Source: Pseudomonas sp. AB6
GTDB taxonomy: Bacteria > Pseudomonadota > Gammaproteobacteria > Pseudomonadales > Pseudomonadaceae
NCBI RefSeq assembly: GCF_034314105.1
Contig: NZ_JAVIWJ010000001.1
Coordinates: forward strand, 2,109,501 to 2,173,500
DNA length: 64,000 bases
Reading direction: 5' to 3'
The notes under the pieces were generated by a model that saw only the letters and a program-made list of their open reading frames with translations, made no database searches and was not told the DNA's origin. Numbering within the stretch: the stretch's first letter is position 1; the number at the start of each line of letters is the position of its first letter. Positions 1 through 9,177 of this stretch are shown here, one piece after another. A program made the position numbers and the translations under genes.

Positions 1-81
1 CGCATGATTTCGCCGGACGCTACCAGCCTCAACGCCCGCTTAGCCACCACGCTGGATGACCTGCGCTGGGTGATGGCATGA
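1..81 (+). CDS. C-terminal tail of the gene upstream of pvsB (possible pvsA)
   Basis: An open frame enters from the left edge and stops at the TGA at 79-81, overlapping the ATG of the next gene as ATGA. Only 26 residues are visible, ending in LRWVMA, with no diagnostic motif. The overlap says it is the preceding gene of the siderophore operon. In the vibrioferrin operon that place belongs to pvsA, an ATP-grasp ligase. That identity is inference from gene order only; a citrate-synthase/aldolase type gene of other carboxylate siderophore operons is the alternative. Confidence 0.5.
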   Translation, partial: RMISPDATSLNARLATTLDDLRWVMA

Positions 82-1856
82 ACACTTTACCCCTCGACGC
101 TGATCAGGCGGCCATCAGCCAACGCATCATTGACTGCTGCCTGCGGGAAAACATTCGCGGGCTACTGAGCCAAGGTCGAGTTCAAAACCTGCCCCCTGAA
201 CTGAGGGGAGCGTGGCCCAACTTCATTGATGAGCACTGGTTGCGTATCACCCATTTGGGCGCAGCTGAATTGTGGCTACCGGTTCACCCCTTCGCGCCTT
301 TACAAGCCTGGAGCACCTCCAGCCCTGCATGGATTTGCCGGCAGGACGGGCAGACATTTATCGAGCAAGGCTATCGACGCTGGCTCGAGCACTTGGGCAA
401 CGGGCTGGACGCTGACAGTCTTGAGTTGTTTGCAGCCTATAAAGAAGAAGCGGATTGCGCCGTGCAGCATCGCCGCCTGTGCCAAGTCGCTTATCAAGAA
501 CATGCCCCCGCGCTGGAGGCCATTCTTGACCATTCCTCTTGGGCACAACGGTTGATCGGGATCGATCAGTTGGCAAGCTACCTGGACCACCCCTTTTACC
601 CCACCGCACGGGCAAAGACTGGCTTTGACCGCGCAGCACTTGAACGCTATGCACCCGAATTTGCACCGCGCTTCTCGCTGAACTGGCTAGCGGTGCCTAA
701 AGTCGCCATGACAATCAGCAGTGCCCCGCCCACGCACTGGCCCAGTTTTGTCGACTTGGGCCTCAAGCAAAGCCTGAGTCTGAGCCACCACTTGATGCCG
801 GTGCACCCAATGACGTGGCAAGCGCTGGAACAATACGGGCTTCCCGAGGGCACGATAAAGGCACCGCGCAGTGCCATGGAGGTCGAGCCCACGCTGTCGG
901 TACGCACCGTGATGTGCGTCGAGCACCCCCACTGGCATCTCAAGTTACCGTTATTGGTCACCACACTGGGTGCGCGCAATCTGCGCTTGATCAAGCCCAG
1001 CACGCTGTACGACGGTTATTGGTTCCAGATCACCCTGCAGGCGTTGGCGCAGCGGGATCCACAACTGGGCAAACGCTACTTGCACGTCGACGAAGAACAT
1101 GGCGGCCATGCCGACGAAAGCCGTCATCTGGCGTACATCGCCCGTCACTACCCCGCACAACTGGGGACCACTACCTTGGTGCCGGTCGCCGCATTGGCCA
1201 GTCCACTGGCAGACGGCCGACTGTTTGTTGAACCGCTGATTGAACGCTTCTACGCAGGTTCAATGCAGCATTGGCTCGACGACTATCTCGACCTGCTGTT
1301 ACAGGTGCACTTGCGCCTATGGCTGGGTTACGGGATTGCCCTGGAGGCCAATCAACAAAATGCCGTACTGATTTTCGAAACCGGACGCCCGCTACGCCTG
1401 CTAATGAAAGACAACGACGCCGCTCGCCTCTGGCCCCAACGCTTTGCAGCCGCGTGCCCGGATCTTGCGCAACGCCCTTTGCAATTGCTCGACGAGCGCA
1501 TTTGTGTCAACGATCCGCAGGCGCTGGCCGAGATGTTCTGCACCATCACGTTGCAGTTGAACATTGTTGCCGTGCTCGAAGCGATCATTGGCGCAGGCCT
1601 GGCGCCACGCGAAGCGCTCTACCTCCCGTTACGTCTGCGCCTGCTGAGCTGCTTTGAACAACTGGAAGATGGAGGCACCGATTGCTCGCAGGCTCGACGC
1701 TGCTTGCTGGACAGCCCTACGCTGCCGGTGAAATACCTGCTGAGTGCTGGCAGTTTGTTTAGCAAAGCTCACTCCGGCGCCCAAGACATCAACAAGTTTT
1801 ACGGTTACAGCGCAGCAAACTTCTTACTGGAGGGAAGTTTATGCGCCGCAGATTAA
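78..1856 (+). CDS. pvsB: NIS siderophore synthetase, IucA/IucC family (PvsB-like)
   Basis: A 592-residue ATP-dependent NRPS-independent siderophore (NIS) synthetase, which would adenylate a carboxylate (citrate type) and join it to an amine or alcohol in the cytoplasm. Family marks are HPMTW near residue 240, the nucleotide-site serine/arginine stretch LSVRTVM near 275, HLKLPL after it, GGHADESRH near 345, and EANQQN with LMKDND near 420-450 in the ferric-iron-transporter-like C-terminal half. Length is normal for the family. The ATG at 78 overlaps the upstream stop, and the gene overlaps the MFS gene by 16 bp, so translation is probably coupled. NIS - MFS - NIS - decarboxylase is the pvsB-C-D-E order of vibrioferrin biosynthesis. 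The family is certain, the exact siderophore less so; a staphyloferrin-B-like product is the alternative. Confidence 0.85.
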   Translation: MNTLPLDADQAAISQRIIDCCLRENIRGLLSQGRVQNLPPELRGAWPNFIDEHWLRITHLGAAELWLPVHPFAPLQAWSTSSPAWICRQDGQTFIEQGYRRWLEHLGNGLDADSLELFAAYKEEADCAVQHRRLCQVAYQEHAPALEAILDHSSWAQRLIGIDQLASYLDHPFYPTARAKTGFDRAALERYAPEFAPRFSLNWLAVPKVAMTISSAPPTHWPSFVDLGLKQSLSLSHHLMPVHPMTWQALEQYGLPEGTIKAPRSAMEVEPTLSVRTVMCVEHPHWHLKLPLLVTTLGARNLRLIKPSTLYDGYWFQITLQALAQRDPQLGKRYLHVDEEHGGHADESRHLAYIARHYPAQLGTTTLVPVAALASPLADGRLFVEPLIERFYAGSMQHWLDDYLDLLLQVHLRLWLGYGIALEANQQNAVLIFETGRPLRLLMKDNDAARLWPQRFAAACPDLAQRPLQLLDERICVNDPQALAEMFCTITLQLNIVAVLEAIIGAGLAPREALYLPLRLRLLSCFEQLEDGGTDCSQARRCLLDSPTLPVKYLLSAGSLFSKAHSGAQDINKFYGYSAANFLLEGSLCAAD

Positions 1857-2986
1857 TTGCCAGTGTCCTGCTCGGCCATTACCTGTCGGCGTTTACCGCC
1901 CTTGGAATTCCCCTGTACTTGCCTCGTATCCTTGCCGATCTGGCGCCTAACGCGCCGGGGTGGAGCATTGGCGTGTTGTTTGTACTTCCCACCTTGTGTA
2001 CGGCGTTGGCCGCGCCGCTTTGGGGGCGCTGGGCGGATCGACGTGGTTGTCGGCTGTCGCTGTTGCGGGCCCATGCCGGTTTGTTTGCAGGCTTTTTATT
2101 AGCGGGGTTCAGCACCAACCTTCCCATGTTCGTGCTGGCACTGATGATTCAAGGCACCTTTGGTGGGGCGATGGCCGCCTCGAATGCGTACCTGTCGACC
2201 CAGTTTAAAGACGGCGACCTGTCGCGTGCCCTCAACTGGACGCAGTACTCGGCCCGTTTGGCGATGATCAGCGGCCCTATTCTATTAGGCCTGTTGACGG
2301 CCCAAGGATTGGGCTTGGAGTTATACCGGTATTTGGCTTGGCTACCGCTGTTGGCGTTTGTGATGATCTTGCCTCTGCCGGCCGATACCCCCCGCCAAAC
2401 AATGCGCGCAGCGAACGCTGCGGATTCTCTGAGTCAATTGCCAACCGACCTGCCGCGCCTGCTAACGGTGCAGTTCCTTTTCAGTTTCGCCATGGTGGTG
2501 ACGTTTCCCTATTTCGTCCCATACGGCGAAGCGTTGGGCATTGGCAACGATGCGGTAATCGGTTTGCTCTACAGCCTGCCGCATCTGGTTTATCTGTTTG
2601 CCCTGCCGTGGGTCCAGCGGCATACCGCCAACCTGCTGCTGCCTGGGCTGGGCCTGCTTGCTGTCAGCAATGCCCTGCAATTCTGGAGCACTCAGCCTGA
2701 ACCGTTGTTCGCCCTGCGGCTACTCAGCGGCGTCGGCATGCTGTTGAGCTTCGTCGGTTTGCATCGCTGCCTGAGCCTGCGCAGTCGCCACGGCAGCGCC
2801 GGTCGTATGTTCGGCTGGTTTGACGCCAGCGGAAAATGGGCCGGAACTGCCGCAGGCGGCACTGCCGGGCTGGTCAGTCAGACCTGCGGCATTGAATCAC
2901 CCTTCCTCGTTGCTTGCCTGGCCGCGGTCGCTGCGATGGCCGTGGCCCGTCCTCTACTTATGACCTCGCGGGAGATGCCAGCATGA
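1841..2986 (+). CDS. pvsC: MFS transporter, probable siderophore exporter (PvsC-like)
   Basis: A 381-residue major facilitator protein with about twelve hydrophobic segments. The signature loop between helices 2 and 3 reads GRWADRRGCR near residue 65. A Shine-Dalgarno GGAGGG lies just upstream of the ATG at 1841, inside the end of the NIS synthetase gene. The stop overlaps the next start as ATGA. Its position between two NIS synthetase genes matches PvsC of vibrioferrin operons, the proposed exporter of the finished siderophore across the inner membrane. No substrate can be read from the sequence itself. Confidence 0.8.
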   Translation: MRRRLIASVLLGHYLSAFTALGIPLYLPRILADLAPNAPGWSIGVLFVLPTLCTALAAPLWGRWADRRGCRLSLLRAHAGLFAGFLLAGFSTNLPMFVLALMIQGTFGGAMAASNAYLSTQFKDGDLSRALNWTQYSARLAMISGPILLGLLTAQGLGLELYRYLAWLPLLAFVMILPLPADTPRQTMRAANAADSLSQLPTDLPRLLTVQFLFSFAMVVTFPYFVPYGEALGIGNDAVIGLLYSLPHLVYLFALPWVQRHTANLLLPGLGLLAVSNALQFWSTQPEPLFALRLLSGVGMLLSFVGLHRCLSLRSRHGSAGRMFGWFDASGKWAGTAAGGTAGLVSQTCGIESPFLVACLAAVAAMAVARPLLMTSREMPA

Positions 2987-4749
2987 CCCTTGCTCTGAAG
3001 AATGCTTCATTGCATGAATACGCACTCGATGGTGAGGCTGAACGCCATGCCATTGAATGCCTACTCAACTGTTACCTGCGCGAATACGCCTTGCCACGTA
3101 ACGAAGCGAGCCTTGATGACCGCACTCAAGACCTGCCGATGAGCCTGCGACAGCATAATGGCCAATGCATCAGCATCCGCTTGCCGAGCGGACGTCTCGC
3201 AGTACGGGTCGACCGTACCAGTGCATTGGGCCGCTGCCATTTCGTCAGCGCGCCCTATTTCAAGGGCAGCGCTCAAAGTTGGCGTCCCTTGACCGCTACT
3301 GAACTGGCGCGGCTACTGTGCGTGCCATTAAGCAAGCCAGAACGGGTAGGCGAAATGCTGCAACAGGTCGATAACAGCCTGCAAATCACCCGCACCTTCC
3401 TTCGGCACGCCACGCATGACTCGCCGAGACCGAAAGACAGTCTGTTGAACTCCGAACAACACCAGATATGGGGCCACGCCCTGCACCCTACCCCGAAGAG
3501 CCGCGAAGGTATTTCGCGAGCAGCCCTGTTGGCGTGTTCGCCGGAAGTGGGCGCCTGCTTTGAACTGCATTGGTTTCGCGTGGACCCGGCACTGATCCAG
3601 CATCAAGGCGACGACCCGCGCAGCACCCTGCAACACCTGTGTGGTGGACGAGACGATCTTTACCCGTGCCATCCCTGGGAAGTCGAACGTATCCTCGTCG
3701 ACCCGCTGGTCCAGCGTGTGCAACAAAAGGGGCTACTGGAATACTTGGGTCCGCTGGGGATGGCGCTCTACCCTACTTCGTCGGTGCGCACTCTTTACCA
3801 CCCGGAGCTGGCGTATTTCCTCAAGTTTTCGATGCACGTGCGCCTGACCAATTGCGTGCGTAAAAACGCCTGGTATGAACTGGACAGCGCGGTGGCCTTG
3901 ACCCGACTGCTGGCCCCCGTCATGGCCGAACTCGCCCATACAATGCCGGACTTTTTGCTGATGCCGGAGCCCGCCGCCAGCACCCTCGACCTGAGCGCCT
4001 TCGGCACGCTTGAACAGGCCCGGGAAGTGACTGAATGCTTCGGCATTCTGTACCGGCAAAACCTTAGTGAAGCCACCCGCGCACGCTACCAACCACAAGT
4101 CGCCATGGCGCTGTTCACTTGGGATTTGCAAGGTCGCAGTGTCTGCCAGCGCTTGGTTGAGCAGTGCGCCAAACAGCTCGGCATCAACCAGGCAGACGCA
4201 ACGCTGCGCTGGTTGGACGGTTACGCTCGGCAATTGCTCGGCGGCGTCATGCAGTGCTTGTTTCGACTGGGTGTGGTGCTGGAGCCACACTTGCAAAACA
4301 CAGTCATTGGTTTCGACAACGATGGCCTGCCTTGCCGCGTTTGGATTCGCGATCTGGAGGGCACCAAGCTCGTTGCGAGTCACTGGCCCATTGAACGCCT
4401 TAGCGAACTGAACGAGCGAACTCGGGCCTCGCTGTACTACGACCAGAACAAGGCCTGGCAGCGGGTGGCGTATTGCGCGCTGGTGAACAATTTGGGTGAG
4501 GCTATTTTTCATCTGGCCTGTACCGATTCGGTATTGGAAAGCCGACTGTGGTCGCACATCGCCACCCTCTTGCACGCGCAAACAGCGCTGCTCGATAACC
4601 CTTCGCAACTAAGTGATTTGTGTGCCGGAGCGCCACTGCCCAGTAAGGAAAACTTCATGACCCGCCTGATGATGCGCGCTGACCGAGAGGCCGGTTATAC
4701 CGCCTTACCCAACCCGCTGGTCAACATCACAATGAAGGCCATCGCATGA
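2983..4749 (+). CDS. pvsD: NIS siderophore synthetase, IucA/IucC family (PvsD-like)
   Basis: A second NIS synthetase of 588 residues. I start it at the ATG at 2983, which overlaps the MFS stop as ATGA; the frame is open 69 bp further upstream but only over the end of pvsC. Family motifs are PCHPWEVERI, the adenylation-site stretch TSSVRTL, KFSMHVRLTN, and C-terminal LEPHLQN followed by WIRDLEG (where the first synthetase has EANQQN and LMKDND). Two different NIS enzymes fit the two condensations needed to build a citrate/2-ketoglutarate siderophore. The stop overlaps the start of the decarboxylase gene by 4 bp. Confidence 0.83.
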   Translation: MTLALKNASLHEYALDGEAERHAIECLLNCYLREYALPRNEASLDDRTQDLPMSLRQHNGQCISIRLPSGRLAVRVDRTSALGRCHFVSAPYFKGSAQSWRPLTATELARLLCVPLSKPERVGEMLQQVDNSLQITRTFLRHATHDSPRPKDSLLNSEQHQIWGHALHPTPKSREGISRAALLACSPEVGACFELHWFRVDPALIQHQGDDPRSTLQHLCGGRDDLYPCHPWEVERILVDPLVQRVQQKGLLEYLGPLGMALYPTSSVRTLYHPELAYFLKFSMHVRLTNCVRKNAWYELDSAVALTRLLAPVMAELAHTMPDFLLMPEPAASTLDLSAFGTLEQAREVTECFGILYRQNLSEATRARYQPQVAMALFTWDLQGRSVCQRLVEQCAKQLGINQADATLRWLDGYARQLLGGVMQCLFRLGVVLEPHLQNTVIGFDNDGLPCRVWIRDLEGTKLVASHWPIERLSELNERTRASLYYDQNKAWQRVAYCALVNNLGEAIFHLACTDSVLESRLWSHIATLLHAQTALLDNPSQLSDLCAGAPLPSKENFMTRLMMRADREAGYTALPNPLVNITMKAIA

Positions 4750-5930
4750 CCCTGCCTGCACGTGTCACCACGGCCATCCGCCAACTGCGCGAGCAACAAC
4801 AGTCACCACTGTGTGCTTACGTCTACGACCTGATGGCCCTTGAGCAACACGTTCGGCAAATGCGCAAAACAATGCCTGCCAATTGCGAACTGTTCTATGC
4901 GGCAAAAGCCAACCCTGAGGCACCCATTCTGCAAACCCTGGCGCCACTGGTAGACGGTTTCGAAGCTGCGTCCGGGGGAGAACTTCGTTGGTTGCACGAG
5001 CAGTGTCCTGGCCAGCCGCTAATTTTCGGCGGCCCCGGCAAGCTCGAGAGCGAACTGGAAATGGCCATGGGTTATCAGATTTCAGCGTTCCATGTCGAAA
5101 GCCTAAACGAGTTGCGCAGCTTGGCGAAGGTGGCGGCTCGCGTTGGTCGTAAAGCACCGATTTTACTGCGGTTGAACCTCACACTTGCGCACGCCCCGGA
5201 GGGTCGGCTGGTGATGGGCGGCAAACCGACACCGTTTGGCCTGGATGATGATGCGTTGGAAAAGGCGCTGGTTTTATTGCGTGACGAGCCATGGTTAGAG
5301 TTGCAAGGACTGCATTTCCACTTACTGTCTCATCAACTTGATGTAAACGCCCACTTGGAATTGCTTCGCAGCTATTTCAAAACCTTCCGCCAACTGTGCA
5401 CCGACCAACGGTTACATCTGCCACTGATTAATGTTGGTGGCGGCATGGGCATCAACTATCAAAATCCTAATTGTTCTTTCGATTGGCCGTTATTTTGTAA
5501 AGGTCTCGATACACTTATCGTCGAAGAAAACATGGCCACTACGCAAATACGCTTTGAAATAGGTCGATTCATCAGCGCGGCTTGCGGCTATTACCTAATG
5601 CAAGTGTTGGACATTAAACGCAACCACGGCCACTACTTCGCCGTAGGTCGGGGCGGCACTCACCACTTTCGGACACCGGCAGCCCAAAACCACGACCACC
5701 CGTTCGTCGTATTACGTAGTTTGCAGCCGGCGCAGCTAACCAACGAGCCCGTGACAGTGGTGGGTCAGCTATGCACCCCGAAGGATGTGCTGGCCAGACA
5801 GCAGTTGGTAGCCCACCTGGCTATCAACGATCTTCTCGTATTTCCATTGGCTGGGGCCTACGCCTGGAATATTTCACACCGGGACTTTTTAATGCATGAA
5901 CCACCGGTCATGTTGTTTTTGAACGAATAA
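4746..5930 (+). CDS. pvsE: Type III PLP-dependent decarboxylase (PvsE-like)
   Basis: A 394-residue fold-type III PLP enzyme of the diaminopimelate/ornithine decarboxylase family. The N-terminal barrel carries the PLP lysine in FYAAKAN (about residue 55), the phosphate-binding glycine run GGGMGINY near 230, and the C-terminal active-site cysteine region QLCTPKDV near 340. In vibrioferrin synthesis the homologue decarboxylates the seryl part to the ethanolamine moiety; in staphyloferrin B and achromobactin clusters a relative decarboxylates a citryl-amino acid. It is the last gene of the operon. The local base composition becomes more AT-rich towards its 3' end, and no obvious hairpin terminator follows. 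Confidence 0.83.
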   Translation: MTLPARVTTAIRQLREQQQSPLCAYVYDLMALEQHVRQMRKTMPANCELFYAAKANPEAPILQTLAPLVDGFEAASGGELRWLHEQCPGQPLIFGGPGKLESELEMAMGYQISAFHVESLNELRSLAKVAARVGRKAPILLRLNLTLAHAPEGRLVMGGKPTPFGLDDDALEKALVLLRDEPWLELQGLHFHLLSHQLDVNAHLELLRSYFKTFRQLCTDQRLHLPLINVGGGMGINYQNPNCSFDWPLFCKGLDTLIVEENMATTQIRFEIGRFISAACGYYLMQVLDIKRNHGHYFAVGRGGTHHFRTPAAQNHDHPFVVLRSLQPAQLTNEPVTVVGQLCTPKDVLARQQLVAHLAINDLLVFPLAGAYAWNISHRDFLMHEPPVMLFLNE

Positions 5931-6316
5931 TCGGACAATTAGCGTCATTACTTAACGTTTGGCATAAAAACAATTCAGCTCAGTACTTTTTTTACACTTA
6001 TTGAGTGGAACTCGTAGCGCAAACCGGCTCTAACCCATGTGCCCTTCAACTTTTGATTGGGGCAGCGACATTTGTAACCAACTGCTGGCGTGTTGAGTAA
6101 AGTTTTCCAGCGTAGCGCTTCAGGCAGGACTATGCTCGCGGAGCAGTTTGATATGTATGGCGTTGCCTTCGAGCAGCATCAAGGGGTATCCGTATGTTGT
6201 CTTTTATCTGAACACAAACGGCCCATGTACGCTCAAATCCAAGCGTACGCGTGCACTTTAGGTTCGACCATCGATGACGCATTTTCGATTTATCGCCCCG
6301 TCTCTCGGAGTCCGCG
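5931..6316 (+). other. Intergenic leader before the signalling operon
   Basis: This AT-richer gap probably holds the promoter of the signalling operon, but I see no box I can name. A 76-codon frame with a GTG start (6090-6320) overlaps the next ATG as ATGA. That would fit coupled translation, yet its composition and lack of any recognisable motif leave it unsupported. Confidence 0.3.
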
Positions 6317-8209
6317 ATGAAGACTGCTCCTGTCGCCTATAACCGACGTATTTTGATCATCGATGACACCCTGTCGATACATCAGGATTTCCGAAAAATC
6401 CTTTGCCCCGAACTCGACAGCGAGCAATCTCTGGCGTCAGCCGAAGCTGCATTGTTTGGTACGGTGAAACCGTCACGTAAGCTCTTTGAGCTCGATTCTG
6501 CTTATCAAGGCGAAGAAGCACTAGCCATGGTCGAAAGCGCTTTAGCTGAAGGTCGACCTTATTCCCTGGCCTTTATCGACATGCGCATGCCACCCGGCTG
6601 GGATGGCCTGGAAACCATCGAGCGGTTGTGGAAGGTTGATCCGAAGCTGCAAGTAGCGCTGTGTACCGCTTTTTCTGATCACTCATTGGAAGCCATGACC
6701 GAGCGTCTTGAATTCGGCGATCAATTGTTAATCCTGAAAAAACCCTTCGACACTTTGGCTATTCGCCAGATGGCCAGCGCGCTAACGGTCAAATGGCAGC
6801 TGGCAGAGGAAGTCGCGGCGAAAATGCTTGGGCTGGAGCAAACCATCGCTGAACGGGTACAGGAAGCGATGAAAGTTTCACACCTGTTTCAGTACGATGT
6901 GCTGACGGAGCTGCCAAACAGCACGTTGCTGGCAGGTCAATTGGCCTTAGCCATCGCTTTATCTAAACGGCACGATTTGCAATTGGCTATATTTTTTATT
7001 GGCTTGGATAGATTCGAGCGAATCAACAACGCCCTCGGCTATCCCACCGGTGATGAAATGCTTAAACAGGTAGCCCACTGTCTGGTCAATACAGTGCGCC
7101 AATCTGACGCGGTATTTCGGTACGGCTCCGATGAGTTCGTGGTGATATTGGCCGACATTCATCACCCCCATCAAACCACCGGCATCGCCGAGAAGCTGTT
7201 GGCGGCTTTGCGAGTGCCGCATTACATCGCCGGCCACGATCTGACGGTGACCGCGAGCCTTGGGATCAGTATTTTTCCAAACGATGGCGTAGAGCCTATC
7301 GAGCTAATCAAAAAAGCTGAAAACGCCATGCGTAACGTCAAAATCATAGGGCCGGATAACTTCTGCTTTTTTGCTGACAACTTGAATGAGCGCGCACGAG
7401 AACACCAATCCATCGAGTCGGGCATTCGACTGGGGCTGGAGCGTGATGAGTTCGTGCTCCATTACCAACCCAAACTCAATCTGAAAACTGGAAAGATAGT
7501 AGGCGCCGAAGCGTTGATTCGCTGGTTGAAACCCGACCACGGCTGGGTGTTTCCGTCTGAATTCATTCCGGTGGCCGAAGACACTGGATTGATAGTACCG
7601 CTGAGTAAATGGGTATTGCGTGAAGCCTGCCGCCAAGCTTGTGCCTGGGAAGCCGACGGACTGCCGACAATTCGTATATCCGTAAACATCTCTGCCACTG
7701 AGTTTCGCCAAAAAGGGTTTCTCGAAAGCATCCGCAGCGTACTTGCAGAAACCGGATTGGGCCCTGCTCAATTAGAGTTAGAGATCACCGAAGGCGTGCT
7801 AATGCAGAACGCCGACTCGACCATCTTGGTACTGTTGGCAATCAAGGAAATGGGCATTCGTCTGGCCATCGACGATTTTGGCACCGGTTATTCCAGCTTG
7901 AGCTACCTGCGCAGATTTCCCATTGATGTTCTGAAAATCGATCAGTCATTTATTCGAGCGCTGGGAACCGACAGCAATGACGAGGCATTGGTTGATGCAA
8001 TCATCAGCCTGGGTGAAAGCCTAAAGCTCAATATCATCGCTGAAGGTATCGAGACCCAGGCACAGCTGGATTTCCTTCGGGCGCATAATTGCGAAGAGGG
8101 CCAAGGTTATTTTTTCAGCCGCGCCATAGAACCTGTGGCTTTTGCCAAAATATTGAGCGCAGGAAAGATGGAAGCGGAGTTTCAAGGGCCGTCCACATCA
8201 ACTCACTAA
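6317..8209 (+). CDS. Response regulator with GGDEF and EAL domains (cyclic-di-GMP turnover)
   Basis: A 630-residue cytoplasmic regulator. Residues 1-160 are a receiver domain: acidic pair IIDD near 14, phospho-acceptor in FIDMRMPP near 90 and lysine in LKKPFD. A linker leads to a GGDEF domain (about 190-350) whose signature reads YGSDEF instead of GGDEF, so cyclase activity is doubtful. The EAL domain (about 375-615) is complete, with EALIRW, ELEITE, DDFGTGYSS and AEGIET, so phosphodiesterase activity is likely. It is followed within 20 bp by a cytochrome c peroxidase gene and then a histidine kinase, which is its obvious phosphodonor. The receiver is unusually long between its acidic pair and acceptor, because of an insert of about 40 residues. 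Confidence 0.88.
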   Translation: MKTAPVAYNRRILIIDDTLSIHQDFRKILCPELDSEQSLASAEAALFGTVKPSRKLFELDSAYQGEEALAMVESALAEGRPYSLAFIDMRMPPGWDGLETIERLWKVDPKLQVALCTAFSDHSLEAMTERLEFGDQLLILKKPFDTLAIRQMASALTVKWQLAEEVAAKMLGLEQTIAERVQEAMKVSHLFQYDVLTELPNSTLLAGQLALAIALSKRHDLQLAIFFIGLDRFERINNALGYPTGDEMLKQVAHCLVNTVRQSDAVFRYGSDEFVVILADIHHPHQTTGIAEKLLAALRVPHYIAGHDLTVTASLGISIFPNDGVEPIELIKKAENAMRNVKIIGPDNFCFFADNLNERAREHQSIESGIRLGLERDEFVLHYQPKLNLKTGKIVGAEALIRWLKPDHGWVFPSEFIPVAEDTGLIVPLSKWVLREACRQACAWEADGLPTIRISVNISATEFRQKGFLESIRSVLAETGLGPAQLELEITEGVLMQNADSTILVLLAIKEMGIRLAIDDFGTGYSSLSYLRRFPIDVLKIDQSFIRALGTDSNDEALVDAIISLGESLKLNIIAEGIETQAQLDFLRAHNCEEGQGYFFSRAIEPVAFAKILSAGKMEAEFQGPSTSTH

Positions 8210-8226
8210 TTAACAATAAATCAACC

Positions 8227-9177
8227 TTGCGCTTTATTGCGTTTCTGGCGCTGCTGCTCAGTCCTTATCTTCCAGCAATTTCAGCACAGCTTGATGAACC
8301 GCTGAAGCCTTTGCCGGATGTGCAGGTGCACAACCCTGCTCGGGTCGAGTTGGGTCGTCAGCTGTTCAACGAAAAGCGTCTATCGGGGAACAACTCCATG
8401 GCCTGCGCCAGTTGCCATCAGCTGAAAAGAGGTGGCGCCGACGACGTACCGTTTTCTATTGGCTTGGATGGCAAACCGATGGGCATCAATACGCCGACGG
8501 TATTGAATGCGAGCCTCAATTTCAGGCAATTCTGGAATGGTCGCGCCGACTCTCTGGAGGCGCAGGTTGACGAGTTCATTCGAAGTCCCGTGGCGATGGG
8601 AAACACATGGGAGGCCGTTATCCATACCCTTTCCCACAACCCTGATTACAGCTCAGCGTTTAGCCGCGCATATCCGGACGGACTTACTGCCGCCAACGTA
8701 CAAAACGCTTTAGCCACCTATGAACGAACACTGCTAACCCCTAATTCGCGCTTTGATCGTTATTTGAAGGGTGAGACGGACATCCTGACTCAGGAAGAAA
8801 AATACGGTTACCAACGCTTCAAGCAATACGGCTGCATCGCCTGCCATCAAGGCGTCAATATTGGCGGCAATATGTACCAGAAATTTGGCGTGCTGGGCGA
8901 TTACATCAGCAACAGGGGCCATCCAACGGAGGTCGATCTGGGGCGGTATTCAGTAACTAAAGATGAAGCTGACCGTAACGTCTTTAAAGTCCCCAGCCTA
9001 CGCAACGTGGCTCTGACGGCTCCCTACTTTCACGACGGATCAGCAAAAACGTTAGATGAGGCCGTTGCGGTGATGTTCAGATATCAGGTGGGGCGTACCC
9101 CCTCAGAGCTGGATAAAAGCCTGATTGTTCAGTTCCTGAAAACCTTGACCGGCGAGTTGGCGGGTAAACCTTTATGA
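8227..9177 (+). CDS. Di-heme cytochrome c peroxidase family protein
   Basis: A periplasmic CCP/MauG-family protein of about 316 residues. It has a signal peptide (hydrophobic run FIAFLALLLS ending near AISA) and two c-type heme sites, CASCH and CIACH. Later motifs such as KVPSLRNV and YFHDGSA are typical of the family. The open frame has an upstream ATG at 8089, but that would read through the end of the EAL gene in another frame. I prefer the TTG at 8227, which starts just before the signal peptide; ATT at 8206 is an alternative. Its stop overlaps the kinase start as ATGA. Between a kinase and its regulator, it may act as a redox or peroxide sensor component rather than only a detoxifying enzyme (inference). 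Confidence 0.85.
   Translation: MRFIAFLALLLSPYLPAISAQLDEPLKPLPDVQVHNPARVELGRQLFNEKRLSGNNSMACASCHQLKRGGADDVPFSIGLDGKPMGINTPTVLNASLNFRQFWNGRADSLEAQVDEFIRSPVAMGNTWEAVIHTLSHNPDYSSAFSRAYPDGLTAANVQNALATYERTLLTPNSRFDRYLKGETDILTQEEKYGYQRFKQYGCIACHQGVNIGGNMYQKFGVLGDYISNRGHPTEVDLGRYSVTKDEADRNVFKVPSLRNVALTAPYFHDGSAKTLDEAVAVMFRYQVGRTPSELDKSLIVQFLKTLTGELAGKPL

Noticed and set aside
6090..6320. 76-codon frame overlapping the start of the REC-GGDEF-EAL gene
   Set aside because: GTG start, no ribosome site, no recognisable motif; the ATGA overlap alone is not enough.
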